Assembly: GCA_020637555.1 (NCBI GenBank)
Contig: JACKKF010000003.1
Location: 62,001 to 126,000 of the forward strand
From: Rhodobacter sp.
Lineage (GTDB): Bacteria > Pseudomonadota > Alphaproteobacteria > Rhodobacterales > Rhodobacteraceae
Direction of reading: 5' to 3'
DNA: 64,000 nt
Both the position numbers and the translations under genes were made by a program. The stretch's first letter is position 1. The number at the start of each line of letters is the position of its first letter. Shown here piece after piece: positions 56,530 to 64,000 of this stretch. The notes below the pieces were generated by a model. That model was not told the DNA's origin and searched no databases. It worked only from the letters and a program-made list of their open reading frames with translations.

Positions 56530-57000
56530 ATGTCGATGATTGAACGCCCTTACGACCAGACCTCTCCGCGACGATCAGACGGGAGCGACGTCGTCGACGG
56601 ACCCCCGCCCGGGATCGATGCCGACCCCGGGCTTTTGCATCGGGCCTATGCCATCGATCTCGAATTCGAGCGGTCGGTCAGCCGGAACCGGAACCTGGCG
56701 TTGTTTCGCCGCAATGCGTCCTCATGGGAACTGCTGCTGGCGCTGTGCTGTGCGCCGGACCACGGAAAGCCCGGCGTGTATGAACTGATCGAGGGTCTGC
56801 GCACCAAGGGGTTGGGACAGTCGGCGCTGTTGCGATTTGTGCGGGACCGGCGCGACGACGGGTTGCTGGTGTTCGACCGTCACCACACCAAGAAGAGCAA
56901 GATGCAGGTGCGGCCCGAACCCGAACTGGCGCGCGCCATGTCGGATCTGTTGCTGTGGCGCGCGGTGGCCATCCGCGATCTTCTGTCCGGCACCGGATAG
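56530..57000 (+). CDS. Small winged-helix-like protein, paralogue 1
   Basis: A 156-residue protein. After a disordered N-terminus of about 38 residues comes a domain shared with the gene at 58064-58480: LEFER, FRRN, W-E-LLL, SALL-F-R-RRD-G-L and KKSK recur at the same spacing over about 105 residues. The pattern helix, helix, recognition helix (GLGQSALLRFVRDRRDDG), then a hairpin (LLVFDRHHTKKSKMQV) resembles a MarR-type winged helix. I know no function. The ribosome-binding site is a weak AAAGG. It is divergent from the WYL regulator, convergent with the coiled-coil gene. Confidence 0.78.
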   Translation: MSMIERPYDQTSPRRSDGSDVVDGPPPGIDADPGLLHRAYAIDLEFERSVSRNRNLALFRRNASSWELLLALCCAPDHGKPGVYELIEGLRTKGLGQSALLRFVRDRRDDGLLVFDRHHTKKSKMQVRPEPELARAMSDLLLWRAVAIRDLLSGTG

Positions 57001-57101
57001 ATCGAACCGAAAGCCGGGTCCGTCCGCACGGACCCGGCCCGGCGAGGTGTAATCCGAATTCATGCGTTCGCTGCGGGACGGGAAATCCCGCGGCGGCGCG
57101 T

Positions 57102-57154
57102 ATAGTTCCCGGGAAACTATTTTAGGTCATAACAGTTTTCCGATAGGAAAATTG
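57102..57154. promoter_or_regulatory. Pair of imperfect dyads in an A/T-rich gap
   Basis: ATAGTTCCC/GGGAAACTAT (57102-57120, one extra A) and CAGTTTTCC-GATA-GGAAAATTG (57133-57154, one mismatch). They lie between convergent genes, so they may be operators or folded 3' ends. The second has no T-tract, so it is not a standard terminator. Confidence 0.4.
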
Positions 57155-57162
57155 AGCACGCT

Positions 57163-57372
57163 TCAATAACGCTGGGACCGGGACTTTTCTTCGGATTGGG
57201 TCAGCAGTTTGTTCAACAGGCGGACCCGGTTTCTCAACCGTTCGTTTTCTTCGATCAGAGCCGCCAGTTGCAAGGTAAGCCGTTCATCCGGAAAGCCCTG
57301 TCGGGCGAGCGGCAGCGGCGGTTCCGCAGATCCGAACATCCCGTCTGCATCCATTCCGGAATACTCTGTCAT
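57163..57372 (-). CDS. Short coiled-coil protein
   Basis: A 69-residue protein whose C-terminal half (LTLQLAALIEENERLRNRVRLLNKLLTQSEEKS) has heptad leucines typical of a short coiled coil. A weak AGGG precedes the ATG. I do not recognise it. It follows the pseudophosphatase gene on the same strand after 204 bases. Confidence 0.6.
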   Translation of the reverse strand: MTEYSGMDADGMFGSAEPPLPLARQGFPDERLTLQLAALIEENERLRNRVRLLNKLLTQSEEKSRSQRY

Positions 57373-57576
57373 GGCCCTGGTTCCGTTGCGAATGGCGTGT
57401 CAGCCTGCGCCCGTGAGCCAAGTGGCCCCAGGATCGCAATAATTCAGTGTCCCATAACCAGAAAACCGCACAAGTTGAAAGAAAGCCGTCATTAAATACC
57501 TTTAGATTGAGATGATGAATCGCGCGTGCGCGGCTAAAATCACACCCACAGATTGAAAAAATCGCGCAAAGGTTGT

Positions 57577-58023
57577 TTATCGGGAAAAATGCTGTGCCCA
57601 GGAGTGTGCGGCATCGCGCAACAGAAGAAAGACCGCCTCAAGGAATTCAGTGGATCGCTGTCGCGGATCGAGGATGCCCTTGGCACCGATCCAGTGATCG
57701 AACAGCAGGATCCGGTCCGTCTGTGCCGGGCTCAAACAGGTCAGGACGCTGCGTTGCGCCTGGTCCATGGTGAGGATCAGGTCGGCCTGGTGCATCTGTG
57801 CGGTTGTGACGGAACGCGCGCGGTGGGTGTCCAGAAACATCCCGTGGGACTGGGCGAAATGGCAGGTCAGCGCGTCGGCGGGTGCGCCGGCCGATGGGGC
57901 AAGCCCAGCGGTTTCCACCGGAATTGCATGGCCCCGCACCTGCAACGCCTGTCGCAACAGGGCCGCGCCCAGGGCGGAGCGGCAGGTGTCTGTGGTCGAG
58001 ACGACCAGGATCGAGGCTGTCAT
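57577..58023 (-). CDS. Low-molecular-weight tyrosine phosphatase homologue with Ser for the catalytic Cys
   Basis: A 148-residue protein with the full fold of Wzb/LMW-PTP phosphatases (ETAGLAPSAGAPADALTCHFAQSHG, DTHRARSVTTAQMHQADLILTMDQAQRS, and the late DP acid loop in ILDPRQRS). The P-loop, normally C-x-G-N-x-C-R-S, reads STTDTCRS: Ser 9 replaces the nucleophilic Cys, Thr the Gly and Asp the Asn, while Cys 14, Arg 15 and Ser 16 remain. Cys-to-Ser is the classical substrate-trapping change, so the protein is predicted to be inactive but perhaps able to bind phosphotyrosine. Likely in one transcript with the upstream winged-helix-like gene (40-base gap). Confidence 0.83.
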   Translation of the reverse strand: MTASILVVSTTDTCRSALGAALLRQALQVRGHAIPVETAGLAPSAGAPADALTCHFAQSHGMFLDTHRARSVTTAQMHQADLILTMDQAQRSVLTCLSPAQTDRILLFDHWIGAKGILDPRQRSTEFLEAVFLLLRDAAHSWAQHFSR

Positions 58024-58063
58024 GTGCCCCTCGTGTTCCGGTCCGTGCGCGCCGATGTCATGA

Positions 58064-58480
58064 TCAGTCGTCGCGGGCGATCTGCGCCTGCGGTTCCCGC
58101 CCGTTTGACAGGGCGCCGTTGGGCTGCGTGGCCGCCAGGAGTTCCCCGTCCCGCCAGCGCAACAGGGCCTCGAGATGGTCGATCAACTTCTGATCGATCT
58201 GGATCGTCCATTTGCTTTTCTTGTCGGCCTCGAGAAAGCGCAAATCGCCATGATCGCGACGTTCACGGATGAACTTCAGCAGCGCGGAGTTGCCCAGATA
58301 GCGGGTCTGCACCGCGTCGATCGTGCTGTAGAGGCCATCCATGGCGCCCTCTTCGCTTTGCGCCAGGAGGAGAAGAAATTCCCACGTCGTCGGGTTTCTG
58401 CGAAACACCGACAATTCGCGGGACTGGGCGATCATCCGTTCAAATTCGAGTTCGATCTCGAAAAGTCTCGACTGATCCAT
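58064..58480 (-). CDS. Small winged-helix-like protein, paralogue 2
   Basis: A 138-residue paralogue of the gene at 56530-57000 (about 40 percent identical over 105 residues by eye). The recognition-helix-like segment is YLGNSALLKFIRERRDHG and the wing RFLEADKKSKWTIQI. The start is ATG 58480; a GTG nine bases upstream would sit on the GGAG ribosome-binding site. Its partner downstream is the pseudophosphatase. Function unknown; transcription regulator of MarR-like fold is an inference from secondary-structure pattern only. Confidence 0.75.
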   Translation of the reverse strand: MDQSRLFEIELEFERMIAQSRELSVFRRNPTTWEFLLLLAQSEEGAMDGLYSTIDAVQTRYLGNSALLKFIRERRDHGDLRFLEADKKSKWTIQIDQKLIDHLEALLRWRDGELLAATQPNGALSNGREPQAQIARDD

Positions 58481-58881
58481 TTTTCGCACGCTCCAGATTC
58501 TTACTCATTGGTTCACAAAAAACGCAATTGCCGCCAGCAACGTGTCAACGGCGGCAAGTTCCGAAGAATAGTCAGTGCAGGAAAGCAGTTCCGCCCATGT
58601 GTTCCCCCTGTCGCCTGTTTCCGCGCGACGCGAATCGAATGTCGGTCGAAGGTTTAATATCCCTTGAACAGAATAGACAAAGAAGGTGGGTCCAGAATAT
58701 CCGTAAATTTTACCGGCAAGACGGGAATTCGGATACGCGCTGCTACCCTCAGGATTGATCCGGCCTGTGGTCTGGCTGCGTGACCGGAATGCCGGGACTG
58801 CACCCGTCAACACCCCGGTTGCCCGGTCGTGCCGGGGGGGGCGGACGGACGGGACCGATGCAGGCGCTGGATGGTGGGGCG
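58481..58881. other. 401-base stretch with no supported gene
   Basis: The half next to the winged-helix-like gene is A/T-richer than its surroundings and probably carries that gene's promoter; I found no unambiguous boxes. A minus-strand frame at 58505-58813 begins at GTG without a ribosome-binding site and resembles nothing. No terminator of the upstream oxidoreductase is clear. Confidence 0.55.
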
Positions 58882-61800
58882 TCAGGCCGCTGCGTCGGCT
58901 CTGGCGGTGTCCAGATCGGCCTTCAGTGCGGCGCGGCGTTCGGCGACGGCTGCGGCATGGCGTTCGCGGACATGGCCATAGCCGCGGATCTGCTCGGGCA
59001 GATCCACAAGGGCCGTCAAGGACGCCGCGCTGGCCGGAGAGAGGGCTGTCAGGGCCAGATCGAGATCGGCCTCATACTCGGCCAGAAGGCGGCGGTTGAG
59101 ACGGGCCTCGGACGAGTTGCGGAACGGATCCAGCACCGTGCCGCGCAGCCAGCGCAAACGGTTCATCCAGCGAAAGGCGCGCAGGACCGTGCTGCCCTTG
59201 ACCGCACCCTTCACGGCGGTTCCGGTTGCGGGGTCCTGGCCACCAAAGGGCCAGGCGCCGAGGTGAAAGGTCAGGTCGGGTTCGCCGGCAAAGGTCTCGG
59301 CCAGGGCGGACTGGAACGCGGGCGCGGTATAAAGGCGTGCGACTTCCCATTCGTCCTTGGGCGCCAGTAGCTTGGCGTAGCCGTGCGCGGCGGCGCGTGG
59401 CAGGTCCTCGGTCAAGCCGGCCAGTTTCGACGCCTCGCGCAGGCGCGTGATGCGGTCCAGGTACCGACGCGCAAGGGCGGGGCCGCTATGCGCGGTCAAG
59501 AGGTCGACGCGCCGGGCGATCACCGCGTCCAGTGACGGCGCCCGCCGCGTGTCCAGATCGACCGGGGCGGTGTCTTGCGGCAGCAATCGCTGCACGGCGG
59601 CGGGATCGGCATAGACCAGGCGTCCCAGATCGAACGCGCGGCGGTTCTCGGCCACCTTGACCCCGTTCAGCGCGATCGCCCGGTGCATGGCGTCGAGCGA
59701 CAGCGGAAGGGCCCCTTGTTGCCAGGCGGCGCCGACCAGCAGCATGTTGGCATAGACCGTGTCGCCCAGCAGCTTCAACGCCAGGCCTTGCGCATCGAGC
59801 GACCGCAGCCGGTCGCCCAGCACGCGGGTCAGGCGCTGAAGCTGCTCGTCGGCGCTGAGCGCCCAGTCCGGATTGCGCGAGAACTCGGATGTCGGCACGA
59901 CGGTGGTGTCCGTCACGGCGACGGCGTGATCGAGGGCCAGTTTGCCGATGGCCTCGTCGCCGGCGGCGACCACCAGGTCGCAGCCGATCAGGGCGTCGGC
60001 CTCGCCGGTGGCGATGCGGGTGGCGGCCATGTCCTCGGGGGTGCGGGCGATCTTGATGTGCGAATGCACCGCGCCGTATTTCTGGGCCAGGCCGGTGATG
60101 TCCAGGTTGGAACTGAACCAGCCGTCGGCATGGGCCGCCACCGCCAGCGTCTGCCCGACTGTCACGACACCCGCGCCGCCGATGCCGGACACCAGCACCG
60201 CCCAGCTTGTCGGGACCTCGGGCAGGGCGGGCAGGGGAAGGGCGCTGACGTCGAACTCCAGTTTGCGGGTTTCGGGTTTGCGCAGGCTCACGCCCGAGAC
60301 CGTGACCAGCGACGGACAGAAGCCTTCCAGGCAGGAATAGTCCTTGTTGCACGACGATTGGTTGATCACCCGCTTGCGGCCCAGATCGGTTTCAAGCGGT
60401 TCGATCGCCATACAGCCCGAGACGGTCGAACAATCGCCGCAGCCTTCGCAAACCGCGGCATTGATGAACACCCGGCGGTCGGGATCCACCCATTTGCCGC
60501 GCTTTCTCAGCCGCCGGCGTTCGGTCGCGCAGGGTTGGTCATAGACGATGGCGGTCACGCCGGGCCGTTCACGCATCTGGCGTTGAACCAGGTCCAGATC
60601 GGTGCGCGGATGCACGCTCACGCCATCCGGCAGGCACAGGCCGTCGAACTTCTCTGGCTCGTCCGAGACCAGCGCGATCGCGCCGACACCCTCGTCACGG
60701 ATCTGGCGGATCATCGTCACAGGGTCCAGGTTGCCATCCACAGGCTGCCCGCCGGTCATCGAGACGAAACCGTTGTGCAACAGCTTGTAGGTGATGTTCA
60801 CCCTGGCAGCGACAGCGGCGCGGATTGCCAGCAGTCCCGAATGGAAATAGGTGCCATCGCCCATGTTGGCAAAGACATGGGTTTCGTCGGTGAAGGGCGC
60901 TTGTCCCAGCCAGGCCGCGCCTTCGCCGCCCATCTGGGTGATCGAGTTGGTTTTGCGAAAATCGCGGAACACCGCCATGGTGTGACATCCGATCCCGGCC
61001 AGCGCGCGGCTGCCGTCGGGCACTTGGGTTGATCGGCCATGCGGGCAGCCGGCGCAGAACGAGGGCGCGCGGATCGCGCCTCCGCCCAGAACCGGGGCAT
61101 CGGCGCTGTGGTTCGGGGCGCGCAACGGCGCTGTGGGGTCGATGTCCGTCACCACGCGGGTCAGGACGCGGCGCACCAGGTTCGGGTCGATCTCGCCGTG
61201 ATTGGGAAAGGCGCATTCCCCGCCCTCGGCGCTGTAGACATGGCCGCCAAACGTCTTGCCGACGATACGCGGCGCAGGGGCCGATCCATAGAGCAGGCTG
61301 CGGATCTGATCCTCGAGGATGGGGCGCTTTTCCTCGACGACCACGATCGCCTCGAGTCCGGCCGCGAACGTCTTGAGGATGGCATCGTCGAGAGGCCAGA
61401 TCACCCCGACCTTCAGCAGCCGGATGCCGACGCCGGCCAATGTCTCGCCATCGAAGCCGGCCTCGTGCAGGGCCTGGTTCAGGTCCTGCCAGGCCTTGCC
61501 GGCCGCGACAATGCCGATCCGCGCGCGGCTTGCCCCGCTGACTCGGTTCAGCCCGTTGGCGCGGATATAGGCCAGTGCCAGCTTCAGCCGTTCGTCATAG
61601 AGACGACGCTCGGATTCGAGCACGGGCGAATAGACCGTGATGCCGGGGTGCTGGTCGCGGTCCGGCACGGTGATGCGCGGGTGGTCGGCCGAAACGCGAA
61701 CGGACCCGCCGCCTTCGACGACGTCGGTCACCAGTTTCATCCCGGCGAGGCACCCGGCAAAACGGCTGAGCGCGATCCCGTGCAGACCGAAATCGAGCAC

Positions 61801-62352
61801 CTCCTGCGCGTTGGCGGGGGCGAACAACGGAATGCCGGCCGAAACGAAATTATAGTCCGAATAGCAGGCAACCGTCGAGGATTTCGCCCCGTGGTCGTCA
61901 CCGACCAGCAGCAGCGATCCGCCCTTTTCATTGGTGCCGGCGGCGTTGGCGTGGCGGATCGGGTCCATGGACCGGTCCATGCCGGGTGCCTTGCCATACC
62001 AGATGGAAAACACGCCTTCGACCCTGGCCCCGGGGAACAGGCCGACCATTTGCGCGCCCCAGGTCGCAGTCGCGGCCAGGTCCTCGTTCACGCCGGGTTG
62101 AAAGTGGATGTTGTGGGCCTTGAGCGCGTCCTCGGCCTGCCACAGTTCCATGTCGTAGCGCCCGATGGGCGACCCGCGATAGCCCGAGATGTAGCCGCCG
62201 GTGTTCAGCCCCGCCGCCATGTCCCGCTTTCGCTGCTGGATCGGCAGGCGGACCAGTGCCTGCATCCCGGTCATGTAGACCCAGCCGTCCTCGGCCTCGA
62301 TCCGGTCGGCGAGGGTCATGTCGAGGCGCTGGATGCGGTCCTGGGCGGTCAT
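58882..62352 (-). CDS. Fused indolepyruvate ferredoxin oxidoreductase
   Basis: A 1156-residue single-chain 2-oxoacid ferredoxin oxidoreductase of the alphaproteobacterial type, which converts aryl- or indolepyruvate to the acyl-CoA. In order it has the pyrimidine-binding alpha part (GGYISGYRGSPIGRYD), the TPP-binding part (CAGCPHGRSTQVP and MGDGTYFHSGL), a 4Fe-4S segment (CEGCGDCSTVSGC and a second CNKDYSCLEGFC), and the gamma part with SGIGGAGVVTVGQTLA. The start ATG is preceded by GGAG. It stands alone, with no ferredoxin or phenylacetate gene adjacent. A role in aromatic amino-acid breakdown is inferred from the family. Confidence 0.92.
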   Translation of the reverse strand: MTAQDRIQRLDMTLADRIEAEDGWVYMTGMQALVRLPIQQRKRDMAAGLNTGGYISGYRGSPIGRYDMELWQAEDALKAHNIHFQPGVNEDLAATATWGAQMVGLFPGARVEGVFSIWYGKAPGMDRSMDPIRHANAAGTNEKGGSLLLVGDDHGAKSSTVACYSDYNFVSAGIPLFAPANAQEVLDFGLHGIALSRFAGCLAGMKLVTDVVEGGGSVRVSADHPRITVPDRDQHPGITVYSPVLESERRLYDERLKLALAYIRANGLNRVSGASRARIGIVAAGKAWQDLNQALHEAGFDGETLAGVGIRLLKVGVIWPLDDAILKTFAAGLEAIVVVEEKRPILEDQIRSLLYGSAPAPRIVGKTFGGHVYSAEGGECAFPNHGEIDPNLVRRVLTRVVTDIDPTAPLRAPNHSADAPVLGGGAIRAPSFCAGCPHGRSTQVPDGSRALAGIGCHTMAVFRDFRKTNSITQMGGEGAAWLGQAPFTDETHVFANMGDGTYFHSGLLAIRAAVAARVNITYKLLHNGFVSMTGGQPVDGNLDPVTMIRQIRDEGVGAIALVSDEPEKFDGLCLPDGVSVHPRTDLDLVQRQMRERPGVTAIVYDQPCATERRRLRKRGKWVDPDRRVFINAAVCEGCGDCSTVSGCMAIEPLETDLGRKRVINQSSCNKDYSCLEGFCPSLVTVSGVSLRKPETRKLEFDVSALPLPALPEVPTSWAVLVSGIGGAGVVTVGQTLAVAAHADGWFSSNLDITGLAQKYGAVHSHIKIARTPEDMAATRIATGEADALIGCDLVVAAGDEAIGKLALDHAVAVTDTTVVPTSEFSRNPDWALSADEQLQRLTRVLGDRLRSLDAQGLALKLLGDTVYANMLLVGAAWQQGALPLSLDAMHRAIALNGVKVAENRRAFDLGRLVYADPAAVQRLLPQDTAPVDLDTRRAPSLDAVIARRVDLLTAHSGPALARRYLDRITRLREASKLAGLTEDLPRAAAHGYAKLLAPKDEWEVARLYTAPAFQSALAETFAGEPDLTFHLGAWPFGGQDPATGTAVKGAVKGSTVLRAFRWMNRLRWLRGTVLDPFRNSSEARLNRRLLAEYEADLDLALTALSPASAASLTALVDLPEQIRGYGHVRERHAAAVAERRAALKADLDTARADAAA

Positions 62353-62574
62353 GGCGGGTTCTCCTGTCGGCTGACGCCGAGGGTAGGGGGGGCGCCGCTG
62401 TCCGTCCAGCGCCGCGTGCGGGAATGACGCAGCGGAAAGGTTTGGTGGACAGGCGCGTGCGGCTGTGCCTATCGTGACGGTGGAAGACTTTGATCCAGGA
62501 ATTTTTCGACCGCTTTTTCAGACCGATCCGATCAGGGGCTTCTTTTTTTCCCAACCTGATTTTGGAGGTTTCAC

Positions 62575-63405
62575 ATGCAAAGACGCGATTTTTTCCGCGT
62601 GTCGCTGGGCGCTTTGGGCGCGGCGGCGCTTCCCGGCCTGGCCGAGGCCCGTGTCAGCCTGCGCAGCGCCCTGCGCGACCAGGGCGTGCAACGGGTGATC
62701 GAGGGGACGCTGGAATCGACGCTGCTGGGCGTCGGGTTTCGTGGCGGCCGCTATGGGTTCGATGGTGGTGGCGGGCGGCCGAACTATGGCGCGCGGGTTG
62801 CGGGCGGGCCTTTGGGCGCGGACTGGAGCGGCGGCGCCTTTGACAGCCCGATCAGCCTGTCGGCGATCTCGCAGGCGTTCATCGACGAGATCGGCCGCAC
62901 GCGCGGGTTCGACAGCATGTCCACGCAGGAAATCGACCGGATGATGTCCTCGGCGATGGCGTTCAGCGACGGGCTGAGGGCCTCGGCCTCGACCAATGTC
63001 GCGCCGCTGGTCGTGGGCGGTGTGCTGGTCTCTGACATCGCCGCGATCGCGACCATCGCGGGCGTCGGGGTTGCGGTGATCGGCGTGGCGATCGGCATGG
63101 CCGGGCTGGCAATCGGTCTGGCGGCGCTCTATCAGTCGTCATCCTCGTCGAGCTGCAATTGCGCGGCGCAGGGCAGCGGCAGCTTCTCGGTGCCCGATTA
63201 CAACGGCGACGGGATCCCCGACGATCCGCTGTTTCCCATGTTGCCGCCCTATGCCACGGCGCTCAACCGGGCGGGGCTGGTCAGCGGACGCAACGCGGGC
63301 ATCGAGGCCAGCTTTGCCTTTGAGGAGGTGCGCGGCGGGCTGGGTCTGACCGTTGGCCTGCGCGATGCCCAGGGCAGCACCACAGGCCGGTTCGAGATCA
63401 TCTGA
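62575..63405 (+). CDS. Tat-exported protein with a glycine-rich hydrophobic segment and a calcium-loop motif
   Basis: A 276-residue protein of no recognised family. The Tat signal MQRRDFFRVSLGALGAAAL is followed by a likely cleavage after AEA (25). Residues 26-140 are polar with Gly-rich stretches. Residues 142-187 form one long hydrophobic, Gly/Ala/Val-rich segment that could be a helical hairpin. It is followed by six Ser, a CNC motif (194-196) and a Ca-loop-like DYNGDGIPDD (from 208), then a beta-rich C-terminus. GGAGG lies seven bases before the ATG. Pore-forming or envelope function is speculative. The 3' end overlaps the convergent transporter gene by eight bases. Confidence 0.75.
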   Translation: MQRRDFFRVSLGALGAAALPGLAEARVSLRSALRDQGVQRVIEGTLESTLLGVGFRGGRYGFDGGGGRPNYGARVAGGPLGADWSGGAFDSPISLSAISQAFIDEIGRTRGFDSMSTQEIDRMMSSAMAFSDGLRASASTNVAPLVVGGVLVSDIAAIATIAGVGVAVIGVAIGMAGLAIGLAALYQSSSSSSCNCAAQGSGSFSVPDYNGDGIPDDPLFPMLPPYATALNRAGLVSGRNAGIEASFAFEEVRGGLGLTVGLRDAQGSTTGRFEII

Positions 63406-64000
63406 CGCGCCGGGCGGGCAGGGTGGCCAGTGCCACCCCGCCCAATACCACCGCCGCCGCGACCAGTGCCGCCGGACTCAGCCGCTCGCCCAGAAACAGC
63501 GCGCCGGCGGCAATGGCGATGACCGGCACGGTCAACTGCGCGACAGCCGCACGCTGCGCGCCCAGCCCGGGAAGCACCGCATACCACAGCGCATAGCCCA
63601 GCCCCGAGGTCACTGCGCCCGCGACCACCGCCAGCGCGATCCCTTCCGGTTGCGGGCTGCCCAGTCCCGCCGGCAACACCGCCAGCGCGACCAGGGGCGT
63701 TGCCAGCAGGAAATTGGCGGCCGTGGCCTTGAGCGGCGCGGTCCCCCCGCGACCGGCGAGGGAATAGAGCCCCCAGCCCAGCGCGGCGAGCCCCATCAGC
63801 AGCGCGGGCCCGGGTGCCGGCACCGCCTGTGTTCCGGGCCACAGCAACCCCGCCAGCCCCAGCAGGGCCACGCCCGCGCCCAGCAGACGGCGCGGTGTCG
63901 GGGGATCCCCCGCCAGTGCCGCGCCGGCCAGCATGGTCACCTGAACCCCTGCGAACAGGATCAGCGCCCCCACACCGGCATCCAGCTCCGAATAGGCCAG
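63398..64000 (-). CDS. EamA/DMT-family transporter (5' end beyond window)
   Basis: The C-terminal part of a ten-helix drug/metabolite transporter. At least six membrane helices are present, including the EamA repeat TAPLKATAANFLLATPLVALAV and the terminal VIAIAAGALFLGERLSPAALVAAAVVLGGVAL with its conserved GE(R) turn. The frame is open at the window edge; the start is outside. Substrate unknown. Confidence 0.88.
   Translation of the reverse strand: MAYSELDAGVGALILFAGVQVTMLAGAALAGDPPTPRRLLGAGVALLGLAGLLWPGTQAVPAPGPALLMGLAALGWGLYSLAGRGGTAPLKATAANFLLATPLVALAVLPAGLGSPQPEGIALAVVAGAVTSGLGYALWYAVLPGLGAQRAAVAQLTVPVIAIAAGALFLGERLSPAALVAAAVVLGGVALATLPARRVR

Noticed and set aside
55432..58480. WYL regulator plus small genes as an anti-phage defence island
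   Set aside because: No nuclease, helicase, ATPase, toxin or abortive-infection effector is present; the only enzyme fold is a pseudophosphatase.
58505..58813. Minus-strand open frame of 102 codons
   Set aside because: GTG start without a ribosome-binding site, no domain, and it falls in the probable promoter region of the winged-helix-like gene.

Overview
The window is a gene-dense, high-GC chromosomal segment of an alphaproteobacterium, almost certainly a member of the Rhodobacteraceae. The evidence is an L-malyl-CoA lyase of the Rhodobacter type, an F1-only atpHAGDC operon, an orphan DUF1127 gene beside a LysR gene, a very large fused indolepyruvate ferredoxin oxidoreductase, the DgcN-DgcA D-glutamate genes, and a tRNA-His without an encoded G-1 and with A73, a known alphaproteobacterial trait. 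I see no prophage, transposase, CRISPR array or integrative element.

Layout. 0-5 kb: mcl1 (cut by the window edge), an ICMT-like methyltransferase, then dgcN, dgcA and a D-amino-acid transaminase. 4.9-8.1 kb: two tandem RTX calcium-binding proteins. 8.3-12.2 kb: pyruvate kinase, a hotdog thioesterase, rpmI-rplT and an Lrp regulator divergent from an ornithine/diaminopimelate-type decarboxylase. 13.6-17.5 kb: an orphan molybdopterin subunit, a PLP aminotransferase and a thioesterase. 17.5-22.3 kb: a capsule set on the minus strand (KpsS, an OPX lipoprotein, KpsC). 22.4-31.2 kb: riboflavin synthase, guanine deaminase, MgtE, 5-formyl-THF cyclo-ligase, a histidinol-phosphatase-like enzyme, an XRE regulator, a quinone oxidoreductase, LysR/DUF1127 and a Bax-inhibitor-1 protein. 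31.4-35.4 kb: L33, a sugar phosphotransferase, RNase P RNA, a Tas-like aldo/keto reductase and a Cys-rich lipoprotein.

35.5-40.3 kb holds the ATP synthase F1 operon. Its atpC, atpD, atpG and atpA are broken by many one-base indels while the protein sequence between them stays near perfect, which points to consensus errors and not decay. The same signature recurs as two insertions in hflK. 40.6-53.2 kb: a methyltransferase, gloB, clpA, plsY, a catalytically degenerate dihydroorotase, a PH-domain protein, hflKC, glutathione reductase and an Ndh-SelD fusion. 53.4-54.7 kb: tRNA-Met, tRNA-His and the SRP RNA.

54.8-64 kb is the least explained part: TetR and WYL regulators, two paralogous small winged-helix-like proteins flanking a low-molecular-weight tyrosine phosphatase homologue whose catalytic Cys is Ser, a short coiled-coil protein, the indolepyruvate oxidoreductase, and a Tat-exported protein with a 45-residue glycine-rich hydrophobic segment and a calcium-loop motif. 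The strongest candidates for undescribed biology are the winged-helix/pseudophosphatase module and the Tat protein. Several genes in the window concern the cell surface (RTX proteins, KpsS/OPX/KpsC, the polyprenyl-P sugar transferase); a regulatory link between these and the pseudophosphatase module is only an inference.
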